NCBI GenBank assembly: GCA_941918925.1
Contig: OW799234.1
Location: 123,527,395-123,591,394 of the forward strand
Length of the DNA: 64,000 bases
Direction: 5' to 3'
Origin: Phyto melanocephala
Taxonomy: Eukaryota > Arthropoda > Insecta > Diptera > Rhinophoridae
Shown here: positions 23,745-34,551 of the stretch, piece after piece
Layout: each line of letters opens with the position of its first letter
Position numbering within the stretch: the stretch's first letter is position 1
The notes under the pieces: generated by a model
The model's input: only the letters and a program-made list of their open reading frames with translations
Database searches by the model: none
What the model was told of the DNA's origin: nothing
Made by a program: the position numbers and the translations under genes

Positions 23745-24877
23745 TTATACCCTTCACACAGTGAAAAAGGGTATATAAGTTAATTTCTTTGTATTGATTT
23801 GTTTTAAAAAAAATGTTTTTTGAGCAGAAGGCTCCTTTATTTATTTTTCTTTATTTATTGACGATCACTTAATAACTAAACTTACAATTTTTATTTTCTT
23901 AATATCTAACTTACTCTACTGCATCGAAAATGCTGACGTAGTCCACGTGCCTGTATTTTCTGTGGGAATGTTCATTTGTTTTTGCCGTTACTTGATCCGT
24001 TGGAATTTTTGTGTCTGGATTTTGTTGTTTGTTAATTTTGTGTATAGGAATGTGTTAACTTATATAGGTTTGTCATTCCGTGTGAAATTTCTACAATTTT
24101 CATTTCCGACCCCATAAAGTATATATTTTCTGAAAGCTTATGAATAGGGGAGTCGATTAAGCTCTGTCCGTCTGACCGTCTGTCCGTGTGTATGTTGAAA
24201 TCAACTTTTTGAAGACCCCCGACATAGGTTGGACCCGGGTAAGGTATTAAAATATCAGAAATATTCGGGAGTAGAACGGTATTGAAAATCGGAAACATCG
24301 GTACATAAACAACTGAGATATGAGCACGACCACCTCGATTATTTTTTCACAAAAACAACATTACAACAACAACATACATACATACAAACGTGTATACTGG
24401 TTAGAGAAAACGTGGCATCGAATCCCAGCTGAGCCAAAAAAAATTTTTTTTAATTTTTTTTAAATTTTTTTTTATTTTTTTTTTTATTATTTTTTATTTA
24501 ATATATTATTTATATTATTATTATTTTTTTTTTTTAATTTTTTTTTTTTTTTTTGTTTTATATATTTTATATACATAATAATTTTTTTTTTTAATTTTTT
24601 TTTAAATTTTTTTTTTAAATTTTTTTTTTAAATTTTTTTTTTAAATTTTTTTTTTAAATTTTTTTTTAAATTTTTTTTTTTTTTTTTTTTGTTTTTTAAC
24701 ATACATACGTGAATTTATAATTTTACAATGGGATGTTGTTATACTTGTATGTTTTTATATGTATGTACGTATTTCATATGGGATGAATGGTGACACAAAC
24801 CACTGTTATTGCATGACTACACGTTGTGAAGGGTATATAAGATTCGGCACGACCGAATATAGCGCTCTTACTTGTTT
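23745..24877 (+). mobile_element. DINE-1-like element, subfamily A, with solo LTR inside
   Basis: The 5' hairpin ATACCCTTCACACAGTG...AAGGGTAT begins near 23747. The element is interrupted at 23778-24060 by a solo LTR and resumes with ATAGGTTTGTCATTCC. A long T-rich tract with a repeated AAATTTTTTTTTT phrase lies at about 24435-24690. The 3' hairpin ATTCGGCACGACCGAAT (24842-24858) has one mismatch, and the end is GCTCTTACTTGTT. Without the insert and one copy of TATA, the sequence would match the GGGTATATATAG of the other copies. Confidence 0.75.
23778..24060 (-). mobile_element. Solo LTR of a gypsy-group (errantivirus-like) element
   Basis: The 283-bp insert begins AGTTAA and ends TTAACT. 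It lies in the DINE-1-like sequence that reads GGG-TATATATA-GG in intact copies and here reads GGG-TATATA-[insert]-TATATA-GG, which is a 4-bp TATA duplication. AGT...ACT ends and TATA-like 4-bp targets are typical of the 17.6/297/gypsy errantivirus group. On the minus strand, AATAAATAAAG polyadenylation-like signals lie about two thirds of the way in, which sets the orientation. No internal coding region remains, so it arose by LTR-LTR recombination. The family is not identified. Confidence 0.65.
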
Positions 24878-25258
24878 ATTTTCATCTCACTATAAAGTAT
24901 GTTTACTCTATAGAGGTTCATGAGTGTTCACTCTACAGAGTAGTCAATGTAAACGTTCTGGTGTTCACTCTAGCGAGGTATTCATAGCATCACGGGTTCA
25001 CTCTACCTAGACAGCACTATTATTCGAATTTTTTGCAAGAAATTTTTAAATAGGTTCTTTATTTTTTTTTAAGTCACAAATTTATCTAAAGAAACAAAAC
25101 AACGTTTATTTAACATCCACTTTTTACAATAAAATTATTAAGATAAAATTGGTTTTTGAATTTTAATGTATGTGATTTTTGGCTTTCAGATGGCAAAATC
25201 TGTATAAAAAAATTTATGAAAATAGCATTCGCCTTTCAAATGAATTAGTAGCTACTCT
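24878..25258. repeat. Cluster of four GTTYACTCTA motifs, then AT-rich DNA
   Basis: GTTTACTCTA (24901) and GTTCACTCTA (24926, 24963, 24996) occur at spacings of 25, 37 and 33 bases. Each is followed by variants of AGAG or CGAG. Nothing else is recognisable up to the MITE at 25262. Confidence 0.45.
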
Positions 25259-25261
25259 TTA

Positions 25262-25690
25262 CCCGGGGTCTCCACGTAGCAATATTTATTACCGCAATTG
25301 TCAAATTCGATTGCGTCCATAGAAATTGCAAGGTGTAGACCGCAAATTGCCATATGTAGCAATTTGTTGCGCAATCATTGCTCTGCTGATTGCTTGAGCA
25401 ATTATTGCCGCAATTAGCTGTCAAAATCGTTTAATTATCTTTAAATTTTATGTTTTTCTTTGCAGAAACAAAGGAAAATTAAAATAATTTTACCTGATAA
25501 TAATTAAAAGTAAAGTATTTTAAAAAAACTCATAAAAGTTAAAACAAAAATATTAAATTATAAAAATAAATTATTTGTGTCGTGTTCTCCACCCAGTGAA
25601 AATAATCATACCTTAGCAATAAAGTGCCGTTATTCTGCCGACGTTTTTGCTTAAGCTTAGCAATGAAAATTGCTACGTGGAGACCCAGCG
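25262..25690. mobile_element. MITE, Harbinger-like, TTA target
   Basis: The left end CCCGGGGTCTCCACGTAGCA and the reverse complement of the right end CGCTGGGTCTCCACGTAGCA agree at 18 of 20 positions, and the match extends to AT. TTA flanks both sides (25259-25261 and 25691-25693). The 429-bp body is non-coding and contains repeated GCAATT/AATTGC words near the left end. PIF/Harbinger affiliation is inferred from the 3-bp TWA target. Confidence 0.65.
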
Positions 25691-25693
25691 TTA

Positions 25694-26535
25694 AAAATGT
25701 TAACAACAAATGTATTTAAAACACGTTAAAAACCAACATCACAAAAATCGCTAGATTTCCCGCTAATAGCCAAATCATATTTTTCCCCGCAAAAAATGTT
25801 TAAAAATCGCTAGATTTGACGAAAAAATAGCTGAAATGGCAACAGTGTACTTACAGAGAAAAAAAATTTAAAATAAATTTAAAGAATAAATTTAATTACA
25901 GCTTTTTTATGTCCGTTATTGTCAACTACATCTCACTAATTTTTCATAGGTGTAGTGCTTGTATGTGGTCTACCGGAATATTTTAATAATTCGATTTTCT
26001 GAAAAATCAAAATACGCTCTCTTTTTATTAAGCCATCGATATACATGCCATTCTCAACTCCACTATTTAGCTTTGATGGGTTGTTTAAAAAGCCAAAAAT
26101 ACAACGTAGTGAAAATAATATCTATTGGAAATGCTTGTGGGAGTAACAAAAAACAACGATAATTATCGTAGATTATAATGTATTTTGTTTTTTTTTTTCA
26201 CTAAATTTGTTTAAGGTTTTCAGAGGTCAAATTTCGACATTCGAACGTAATCGAAATCTAAGACAATCAAAATCAATGCCGAATGTTTTAGTAAAACATC
26301 AAAATATTTAATTTTTTAAAATTTCATTCAGATGACAAGTATAAACGGTGTAAATAAACCGTTCTAAAACTCATTGCTGAATTAAAAAAAAATTTTTTTT
26401 TTGCTCAATTGAGTACTGAGTATTAAAAACTTATTTTAAAAAATTTTTTGTCAATCTTTTTTGTTATACCAAAAAATATTTAAAATTTTGGCATAAGTTG
26501 TTTATCAAGAGCCCACAGATGTATGTATTTGATAT
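25694..26535. other. Non-coding, no recognisable element
   Basis: The phrase AAAAATCGCTAGATTT occurs twice (near 25745 and 25802), and a related block occurs near 21730-21800. No element end could be defined. The frame at 25959-26162 has no recognisable motif. Confidence 0.4.
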
Positions 26536-27060
26536 CACTGCTCTGCAAAAAATAATTTTTTGTCTTCCCATTTAATAAAACTATGTGAACTATATGGATT
26601 TTGACGCGCTGAACTCAAATCCGTTGTCGGTTTTTTTCCATCAGATCGCGATTTTTTTTATGGGCGTGGCAAATTTTCCCCCCTAAATTAGTTAGGTGCG
26701 GAGACTTATTTCCTCCTAACTCGAGAACCAGTCATCCGATTTTCAAAAGTAAAACACCAAAAAATGTGTAATTTAATTAGTTAGATTTTAGTGGAATAAA
26801 ATTTTTTATCGTTTTGGAGTTATTTAGAAATTAATGGAGAAAAAAAATTTTTTTCCTGCAAAATTCGTAATATTTTTCAATTTAAAAATGGAATAAAAAA
26901 AAATATAAGGCATATATTCAACATTTTAAACTTTCTTCTGAAATCTACTTATCTTGCAAATAAGAAAAGCCATAAACCATAAAAATCGGTTAAAAAATGT
27001 AGATTTTATTATCAATTTACCGCAGGTACCCAATATTGACCAAATATGTGTAATGCAGCA
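26536..27060 (+). repeat. Left long terminal inverted repeat
   Basis: The arm matches the reverse complement of 28999-29512. Landmarks are CAAATCCGTTGTCGG, TATGGGCGTGGCAAATTT, GAACCAGTCATCCGATTTTC and AAGAAAAGCCATAAACCAT. The inner edge is near TACCCAATATTG and ATGCAGC. Confidence 0.8.
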
Positions 27061-27379
27061 AACAACGTCAGAGTGGGCGCACTAAAGCGACTTGTAGCAA
27101 CAATGAATGGCAACTTTTTACCTCTATCTACTTTCGTACAATAAAAACAAATACAAGCAAAAAAAATTTGCTAGATTGCAATTTTGTAGCATCGCCTCGC
27201 TTAAAGCACCCACCCTGTCGTCACCCGTAGATAACTTCAAATAACAATAATGAATTAAAATATTTACAGGCTATTTTACTTAAAATAACACAAAACTTTT
27301 GTTAGTAATTATTAATTTTTATTTAGGAAATATTGTTAAAATAAAAAAGTAGCTTAAGCTCCCATGCCCTTTTGTCCAC

Positions 27380-28740
27380 ATCATTCATTGTCGTATTTGT
27401 GGACCTACAAATATGCCTTCTTTTACTGTAGCATCTCTGATTCTAGGAAATTTGCTCTTAATGTATAGAAAGGCTTCACCATCCTTGTTCATTACTTTGA
27501 CAAAATTTTTATTAGGCCTAGCTCTATATGAAGAGAAGAGTTTGTTCCTTTTGTTTTAAAGGCTCTTCTGCTACATTTTTTTTCCTGGAAAGGCTCTTCT
27601 GCTACATTTTTTTTCCTGGAATAAAATTTACACTTTTCGGTCAAATTTTAACATTGTAGTGTTTTTTTTGCGCGGCTATCCCGTTTACATAAGAAGCAAT
27701 AAAACTTAGTATATCCACTTTGCAATCCATTTAACATTGCTACGACTTTAAAATCTGCGGATTCCATGAGTAATGTGAATATTTATTTTTTTGTAGTATC
27801 ATCTTTATGCTACAATAGTTTTCTTTCATATTTCTTGCATACGCGAGTGGGACCAATGGAAATTTGTTGCCATTGTGAAGTAAAACGGCTTTCAAACTTA
27901 TCTTGGATGAATCAATAACAAGCCGCCAATCCTGAGATTTATGACTGAAACACAGTTGTCGCAAAAGTCCATCAGCATTATCGCAAAATATCAAACCTTC
28001 CTCTTTGCTGAAATATATTAAAAAAGGTTGTTCTTTATTTCGAAAGTAAGAGACGTTAACGTCCGTTTGCACCAAATTCCATTATTTTAATTGGGATGCA
28101 AGAAGCTCAGACTTGTTTTTTGAGAGCCTTAATTTACGAACTAAGTTATTTATATCAGTTTAATTCGGAAAATAAGGTGTACTCGTTGCACTTCCAAATG
28201 AATGCAAAGAAACACTCATGTAGGCGTAAGTGGATTCAGTTGCTGCAGAAAGTCCATCTTCTTCATCGTCTGTAGGAGGCAATGGAGGTAAAAATTTACT
28301 TGTAAACTGGAAAACTGGTCATTTGACGCATGAAGTATTTGGATAAGTAACTTTATTTTTGGTTTTTTTCGTAAGCCCGCGTGTTTAGTATGGCAAAAGA
28401 AGCAATCATTTTGATGATTTTGTGGTTCACTCCAAATCGCTGGCTTCATAAACGGCAAAGACTTATGATTTCCTTTTAATCAACCTCTTAAAGACTTACC
28501 ACAGCTACTACAACATATTTTCGGCAGCCAATTTTTATCTCTATCATCGGTAGGAAACCCAAAATAACGGCGATAAGCATCTTTAACCTTGGAAGATATT
28601 GTCTCCCGTTGAGAACTTAAAGTTAGATCGCCACACACGTAACAAAATAAATTTGGAGATTTGTTACAAATCCTTGACATTTTGTAATATGAAAGCGTTT
28701 GTGGATTCTTTAATTGCTTTATTTGATTACACAATAACAT
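27380..28740 (-). pseudogene. Decayed gene of an uncharacterised insect zinc-cluster protein, putative transposase
   Basis: In coding order on the minus strand: 28480-28740 encodes a Cys-rich start (FCYVCGDLTL, YFGFPTDDRDKNW, ICCSSCGKSL). 28216-28458 continues with MPFMKPAIWSEPQNHQNDCF and FCHTKHAG. 27740-28075 holds YFSKEEGLIFC, WRLVIDSSKISLKAVLLHNG and MKENYCSIKMIL. A last piece near 27400-27500 reads FVKVMNKDGEAFLYIKSKF and EGIFVGPQIR. I recall the same order of motifs in a large family of uncharacterised proteins in insect and cnidarian genomes. The paired CxxC/CC-x2-C clusters suggest zinc binding, probably DNA recognition; the acidic SSK/HNGN region could belong to the catalytic part. 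Several stops and frame changes, and a missing C-terminus, make this copy dead. Confidence 0.65.
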
Positions 28741-28998
28741 AGTACACTATAAGATCTATTTACTGTTGCCGATTCTAACCGCACGATATTCAAATTAAAA
28801 GTGACTTACTTATTGCCCATTAGCTTCTATATATACAATAAATACCAGAATCTACCCTAATGTTCTTAATTTGAAATCACAGGTAATTGAAAAATACTGT
28901 TATAAATATTAATTCCAAGAACTATGTAAAATACCGTTGTACTTTAGTTCCATTACCTGCTCACTCAACGAAATGTTACATATATCATATGTAAGGCT

Positions 28999-29512
28999 GG
29001 TTGCATAACAATATTGGGTACATACGGTAAATTGACAATAAAATCTACATTTTTAAACCGATTTTTATGGTTTATGGCTTTTCTTATTTGCAAGATAAGT
29101 AGCTCTTAGAAAAAAGTTTAAAATGTTGAATATTTGCCTTATATTTTTTTTAACTCCATTTTTAAATTGAAAAATATTACGAATTTTGCACGAAAAAAAA
29201 ATTTTTTCTCCATTAATTTTTAAATAACTCCAAAACGATAAGAGATAGAGAAAAATTGTATTCCACTGAAATAAAAACAATTTTGTTACACATTTTTAGG
29301 TGTTTTATTTTTGAAAATCGGATGACTGGTTCTCGAGTTAGGATTAAATATGTGTCCGTACCTGACTAATTTAAGGGGAAAAATTTGCCACGCCCATAAA
29401 AAAAAATCCCGATCTGATGGAAAAAAACCGACAACGGATTTGAGTTTAGCGCGTCAAAATCCATATAGTCCACATAGTTTTATTAAATGGAGGATTTTGT
29501 TGCAGAGCAGTG
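28999..29512 (-). repeat. Right long terminal inverted repeat
   Basis: This is the partner of 26536-27060. It contains TGGTTTATGGCTTTTCTTA, AATCGGATGACTGGTTCTC and TTTGCCACGCCCATAAAA. The arms have drifted by many substitutions and small indels, so the insertion is not recent. Confidence 0.8.
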
Positions 29513-29515
29513 TAT

Positions 29516-30740
29516 TTTAACTTTATGCGTATGAGTGATATTTTTTTAATTCTAAAAATAGTACTCATACTTCCATTTATAGTGACTCTTTAAAACATAA
29601 TATCACGCTATGCCTTCTGGGGCATTTAATTTTCACATACCAACAACAGCAATAATGTAAAGAAAACACACTGCAGAGAGTATACAAATAGTGTGAGAGC
29701 ACACACATATATTATCTTTATTTGCCAGAGCAAATAAATTGCGATCGAATTTCAATCGCTAGACGAATACAAATGTGTTGCAAAACTAACAATAAATTTA
29801 ATATGTAAATAATATAGAAATGACATCGATGAAGCTCGATGGCCTCCAAGTTATTGCTAGATCATACGCACTAAAAAACTTACAATTCACTGAATATCGT
29901 GTTGATAAAGCTTGAATTCAAATAACCTTATAAAAAGTATTCAAATTGTGTTAAATCACACGTTATAGGGAAAATTTAAATTAATGAAATGAGACTGTTA
30001 ATTTCATTACAAAAAACTATTAAATATTTCTTGTTTGGGTATCCGATACTAATTAATACTTCTAAAGAATTTTTTGAATTTAAAAACACAGTTAATTTTC
30101 ATTTAGATAATAGCAGGATTTTGTTTCAAGTTAAACTACAAATTTGACAGTAAAATTTATCAAGTCTTTTTTAATAAAAGCAAAGATACAAAGCAGACAT
30201 TTTAAAATTTTATTTTCTTTTCTTTATTGACGATTGCTTTAGTAATGGGAGCTGCATTTCAAAAGAGTTTCTTCTATAAATTTCCCGAAATACAGTTTTC
30301 AAAGTTTCGAGGAACTACTTTAGAGTATCAGATACCCATAACAGGGCCATAAATCGATTCTTGATACCCATTAACCCAATACTTTCCTAGAAATAATTGA
30401 AAAGCTATGCATACTAATGTCACACAGTGCTCTTTAGACAATTGGCAACACAGATAATTATCATTTAATTCATTCAGATGGAACTCTGTTATCTTATCTT
30501 AATCTTCCGTACCAGTTATAGTTACTGCTTCAGTAGCTGTAATTTTTAGCTTGATGTGATGGATAAATTATTTTTTCGGCAGTCAAACGTAGGTGCTCTG
30601 TATATCAAATGTGTTGATTTTAATAAAAAAATTTTTCACAAATTTGTTTTTTTAATGATTAAACCTCCTTCGCATTTCTATACCCCAAAAATGTTTTTGT
30701 AATATATACAATTAAGATAAATTCCGATATTTTTTGTTAG
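29516..30740. other. Non-coding, no recognisable feature
   Basis: The region shows no frames of interest and no terminal repeats. The phrase CTTTATTGACGAT near 30222-30234 also occurs in the solo LTR near 23855-23870. This may be a small LTR remnant or coincidence. Confidence 0.4.
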
Positions 30741-31350
30741 TGTAATTTTATAGTTGATTGCTATAACTGAAATTCCTTTATTTTTTAGTCTGTCTTTCCG
30801 TATGTCCTTCTGTCAGTGTATATGTTAAAACTAATTTTTTAAGCCCCCATGTATACTTCAGACTCTTATTAGGTATGAATATATAGTAACAAGAGTTATG
30901 TGGGTATATAATGAGCTGATGTATGAGCGAAAATACATATTTGTCTCTGCTTTCTACCCAATAAAAAAGAAAACGATTTTGCAGATCCTACGGCTTAGTC
31001 AATTACCAAAAATTACAAACAAAGATATTGGCGAACAAAAATTTTTTAAAGAAAAGTTGCCAACCAAAATTCAGATTAACGATTTTCTAAATAAGTATTG
31101 GCAACAGTTGCACCATAGTTTTGCCAACTATAACCTCGAAACGTCAGAGTTGAAAAGTAAATTTTGTTTTTATAAATTACTTAGATATAAGCAAAAATCT
31201 TCTGTTTTTTTTACTGAGTCAATGTGTAGGCTAATATTAGATAAAGGAATATATATATTCTCTATTTTGATCCACCGAAAATATATTTGACTGTTACATG
31301 ATGGTAAAGGGTTTTTCAGTAAGAGTGCTTTAAATTTTTTTTTAAATAAA
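30741..31350 (+). repeat. Probable DINE-1-like subfamily D fragment
   Basis: GTCTTTCCGTATGTCC...GTGTATATGTTAAAA near 30790-30830 resembles the conserved block of the DINE-1-like copies. GATGGTAAAGGGTTTTTCAG with AAGAGTGCTTTAAATT at 31300-31335 resembles a decayed 3' end. Between them a 130-codon frame (30898-31290) is open but shows no recognisable motif; I think it is chance or part of the repeat. Confidence 0.35.
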
Positions 31351-31364
31351 ACAACGGTTTTGGA

Positions 31365-32170
31365 TATCAATGAAATTCTTTATTCCTGTGAAAGTACGTT
31401 CGATGCCTTTATGTACGGAACTCGATTTCACCAGAAGTCCTGACACTGAACCCAATTTTCGACGGTTTTCATGCATAAATCGCGCCATACTGCTGCAATT
31501 TCACGTTCGATATTCGTACGAAGTTCATTAATCGTCGCTAGCTTGTTGTCATAGACCATATGCCATATTGACGAAGGCATTCAGCCAGAAATGATCCTCA
31601 TCGCTGAAGATGATTTTTCGATGAAAATCCAAAACATTTTAAAGTTGTTGCGCAGCCCAATTCATGAACATACGACGCCTCTGGTGGTCAAGCGGTTTCA
31701 GTTCTTGCGTCAATTTAATCTTGTAAGGATGTAGGCCAAGATCTTTTCGCAAAATTCGCCACAACGATGTCACATAGATGCCCAACGCTTGATAACGACG
31801 TGTGAGAGACACATTTGGGCTTTCTTCAACTGAAGCCTCAGCAGCAGCAATATTCTCGACACTACGGGCATTTATTTAGCTCACTGGCACGGGAACATTT
31901 TGTACTGTGCCTGTGGATTAAAATTTGTCCACTAGATGCTCAATTGTTGATATCGTAGGACGATTATGACGACCATAAATTGGACGTAGAGCTTTTAACG
32001 TTGACGCCACTGACTCCGAATTCCGGTAGTAAATTTTAATAATTTCGACTCGTTGTTGGCTCGTATATATTTCCATTATAAAATGGCAAGCCTTACTGAA
32101 GAGAAATGTTAAAAGAGCGGCAAAAAATATGGCGTCGTTTGCTGTCCCTGCCTGTGAAAAAACCATTTAC
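31365..32170 (-). pseudogene. Mariner-like transposase relic (fossil 2), internally deleted
   Basis: Minus-strand reading starts at 32166. The helix-turn-helix part reads YTSQQRVEIIKIYY, ESVASTLKALRPIYGRHNRP and STIEHLVDKF, typical of the N-terminus of an abundant mariner-like family. It is followed out of frame by a linker region (SPNVSLTRRYQALG, LGLHPYKIKLTQELKP, about 31730-31830). The first catalytic region IIFSDEDHFWLNAF comes next (about 31590-31620). The sequence then jumps to the extreme C-terminal part (ATINELRTNIEREIAAVW, about 31490-31540). The second catalytic Asp block is deleted. No TIRs could be fixed with certainty. Confidence 0.75.
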
Positions 32171-32642
32171 GAGCACAGTATGTAAGAACAACCGAATGTA
32201 GATTTTTTATTTGTTTTTTTTTTTACTTTTAACTTTTGAATTATAATTTTTAAAACATTTTTAATACTTAAGTTCGGTAAAAAAATATAGTAATTTTATC
32301 TTTCTTTTTTTTTTGGATTTAAAAATGTTTGATCAATTTTATCTTTCAGTGAAACATTTTCAATAAGATTTTTAGTATAAAAAAAAGCTTAAAACGATCA
32401 CCTAAAAATTTAATACTTACTAAACCTTCTTTTTTTCTTTATTTCCAGGTAAATAAACTATATTTGTATGTTAATTAAAAAAAGTATGTAAGTATTGTAT
32501 AAGACAAAAACTAATTATTAAAAACAAGAATAGCTCAGATGAAAGAAGAGGACAAAAATATTTATTTTAAGCGTGTCAGGCAGTTTTCTACCAATAATGA
32601 TAAAAACAGGATTACGCACTGTGCAGGCTTGTTGTTATTTTA
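32171..32642. other. Non-coding, no recognisable feature
   Basis: AT-rich sequence with several poly-T and poly-A runs and no frame of interest. It separates a mariner relic from a DINE-1-like copy. Confidence 0.45.
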
Positions 32643-33060
32643 AACAAGTACGAGTGCTTTATTTGGTCATGCCGTAACTGATAATATCCTTTAACATCTT
32701 GTACATAGGTATACCGACCTCAGCTTAACTTAGCCTTGATTTCAGATTTAATGTTATACATCATTTGGTTTCATTATTTCTAATGCCATATCTGATTTTG
32801 AATTTAAAATTTTTTTCCTTATGTATAACCTTTTCCAAAAAAAAGGGACCTAATGTGTCGAAAAACGGGTTTTGACCTAAGAGTCGATTCTAGTACCTAA
32901 AAGGGTGTAGAATAATATGAGTTAGATATCTGATAAAAATTTATTTACCCCATAAAAACGTTGTTGCATCGGTCACTCACAATCAAATATCGAGATCATA
33001 ACAAACAGAGCAGCAACAATAGCAAAAGTATTGTCACACTAAAAGCGAAAAATAATACGT
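32643..33060 (-). mobile_element. DINE-1-like element, subfamily D, fragment
   Basis: AACAAGTACGAGTGCT at 32643 begins the reverse complement of the family's 3' end. The hairpin is decayed (TTTGGTCATGCCGTAA). It is followed by CCTTTAACAT and then AGCCTTGATTTCAGATTTAA, matching in reverse the AAATCTAGGCT region of the copies at 6835 and 60950. The left limit is clear; the right limit is a guess. Confidence 0.5.
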
Positions 33061-33300
33061 CACCACATAGGCATGACGTCAACAAAGTCGGCACCCAATC
33101 ATAACTAACCACACCAAATCGCATCTTCCAACTGAAGGTGTGTTCACAGTGATAATGCCTTATAAAACCTTAAATGCGTTTTTCTCAAAACATTATTTTC
33201 ACACACTAGTACCCGCTTCACGGAGAAGGTCATAAATGTAAGTTGTTTACGAACCTATCGTAAAATTATGAAAAAAAAACTAGAAAAAGAACAAAACTAA
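33061..33300. other. Non-coding spacer before LINE
   Basis: The sequence is short, somewhat less AT-rich, and has no feature I recognise. The 5' end of the following LINE could lie within it, since the first part of the endonuclease is missing or unrecognisable. Confidence 0.4.
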
Positions 33301-33312
33301 AATTCTACGTCA

Positions 33313-34551
33313 GTGACATATCCACTAGACTACCAACCTTACTTCATAGTTTTGATTTGTGGGCAGATTATATTAAATATACGATATCTTAACTGCACAA
33401 ACTGGAATGTTGATTTTGAGTCGTTTGAAAATTTCTTAAATGATCTTTGCCCTACAAATTTTTGCATTGTTGGTGACTTAAATGCTCGCATCGGACAAGG
33501 ACAATATATATTGGATACTAATCTATTAACTAATCTACCACACGTTAACAAAATCAGATGTTCTAAGGATAAAGTAACAAATAGTCAAGGAAGAAAATTA
33601 ATGGATTTAATAGAAAGCATAGGTGGTATCGTCGTGAATGGCAGAATGGATGGTGATGTTGAAGGTGATTTAAGCTTTTACGGAGGTAGAGGTAATTCGT
33701 TAATTGACTACTGTATTTGCTCCGATAGTTTTTTGTTGTTTCTTGAGAATTTTAAAATTGATTGTAAGCCCTATTCAGACCATATGCCTATATGCTTTAA
33801 GCTTAACGTCCCCAATATCAACAATAATACACTTAGAAATGATTTACGTCCGAATAAAATACATTGGAATAAAAATAATGCTGAAAGATATATTAAAAAA
33901 CTTAGCCAGCTAGCATGTACTCCATATTTCGATCAAAATAATTCAGTTGATAACCTGGTTCTCTCAATTAAGAACAAAATTATTGATGCTACCGTAAAAA
34001 CAAAATCAAATTTTAGCTTCGAACCCAAGCAAAAATGGTTCAATTGGAAATGTGCCCGTTCTCGTAGAAAAATGCTTAAAAATCTTAAAAAGTACAGAAA
34101 AAAACATTCATCTGCAAATAAACTAAAATATATGTCATCAAAAAGCAAATACTTGAATGTGTGTCAAAAAAGTAAACTGCAACACTACAATTCTAATCTT
34201 AATAAATTGAATAATGTACGTTGCAGCAAACAGTGGTGGAAATTGTCTAATGAATTGAAGTTTCGTCCATATTCCATACGTGGTGATTTAAATGCTGATG
34301 ATTTTCTTCAACACTTTAGCACTATTTTACAAAATTCAAATCAAATAACTACATTTCATTGGTGCATGCCTTCCAACATTGATGCTTTTCTTGATTCTCC
34401 GTTTGAATTATGTGAACTTATCTCAGTTCTAAAAAATTTAAAGGACAATAAATCACCTGGACAGGATGTTATCAGCTACGAATTTTTCAAATATGCGCCA
34501 GTAAACTTTATTATTGAGGTACTTTATGTTTTTAAATGTTATATTTCTTAA
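33313..34551 (+). pseudogene. LINE ORF2, endonuclease part
   Basis: This 412-codon frame carries the second half of an AP-type endonuclease. VGDLNARIG (residues 53-61) provides the Asp and Asn of the catalytic site, and YSDHMPI (154-160) contains the final His. The basic segment that follows (around residues 245-275, rich in Lys and Arg) is the usual linker to the RT. The start of the RT begins near residue 370 (LKNLKDNKSPGQDVISYEFF). The frame ends prematurely at 34551 because of a single-base shift in the T-run at 34529-34533, after which the RT continues in the next frame. The GTG start is only where the frame opens, not a true initiation site. Confidence 0.85.

Larger units (their letters stand above)
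26536..29512 (-). mobile_element. Long-TIR DNA transposon with decayed gene
   Basis: Two inverted arms (26536-27060 and 28999-29512), each about 515 bp and similar over their whole length with indels, enclose about 1.9 kb. The outer ends are CACTGCTCTGC and GCAGAGCAGTG, each flanked by TAT (26533-26535 and 29513-29515), a possible 3-bp target duplication. The interior carries, on the minus strand, pieces of one protein (see 27380-28740). A single gene inside long TIRs argues that the protein is the transposase. I cannot assign the superfamily; long TIRs occur in several superfamilies. Confidence 0.75.

Noticed and set aside
30898..31290. 130-codon protein gene
   Set aside because: No motif, signal or similarity. 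It lies between fragments resembling a DINE-1-like repeat and is probably chance.
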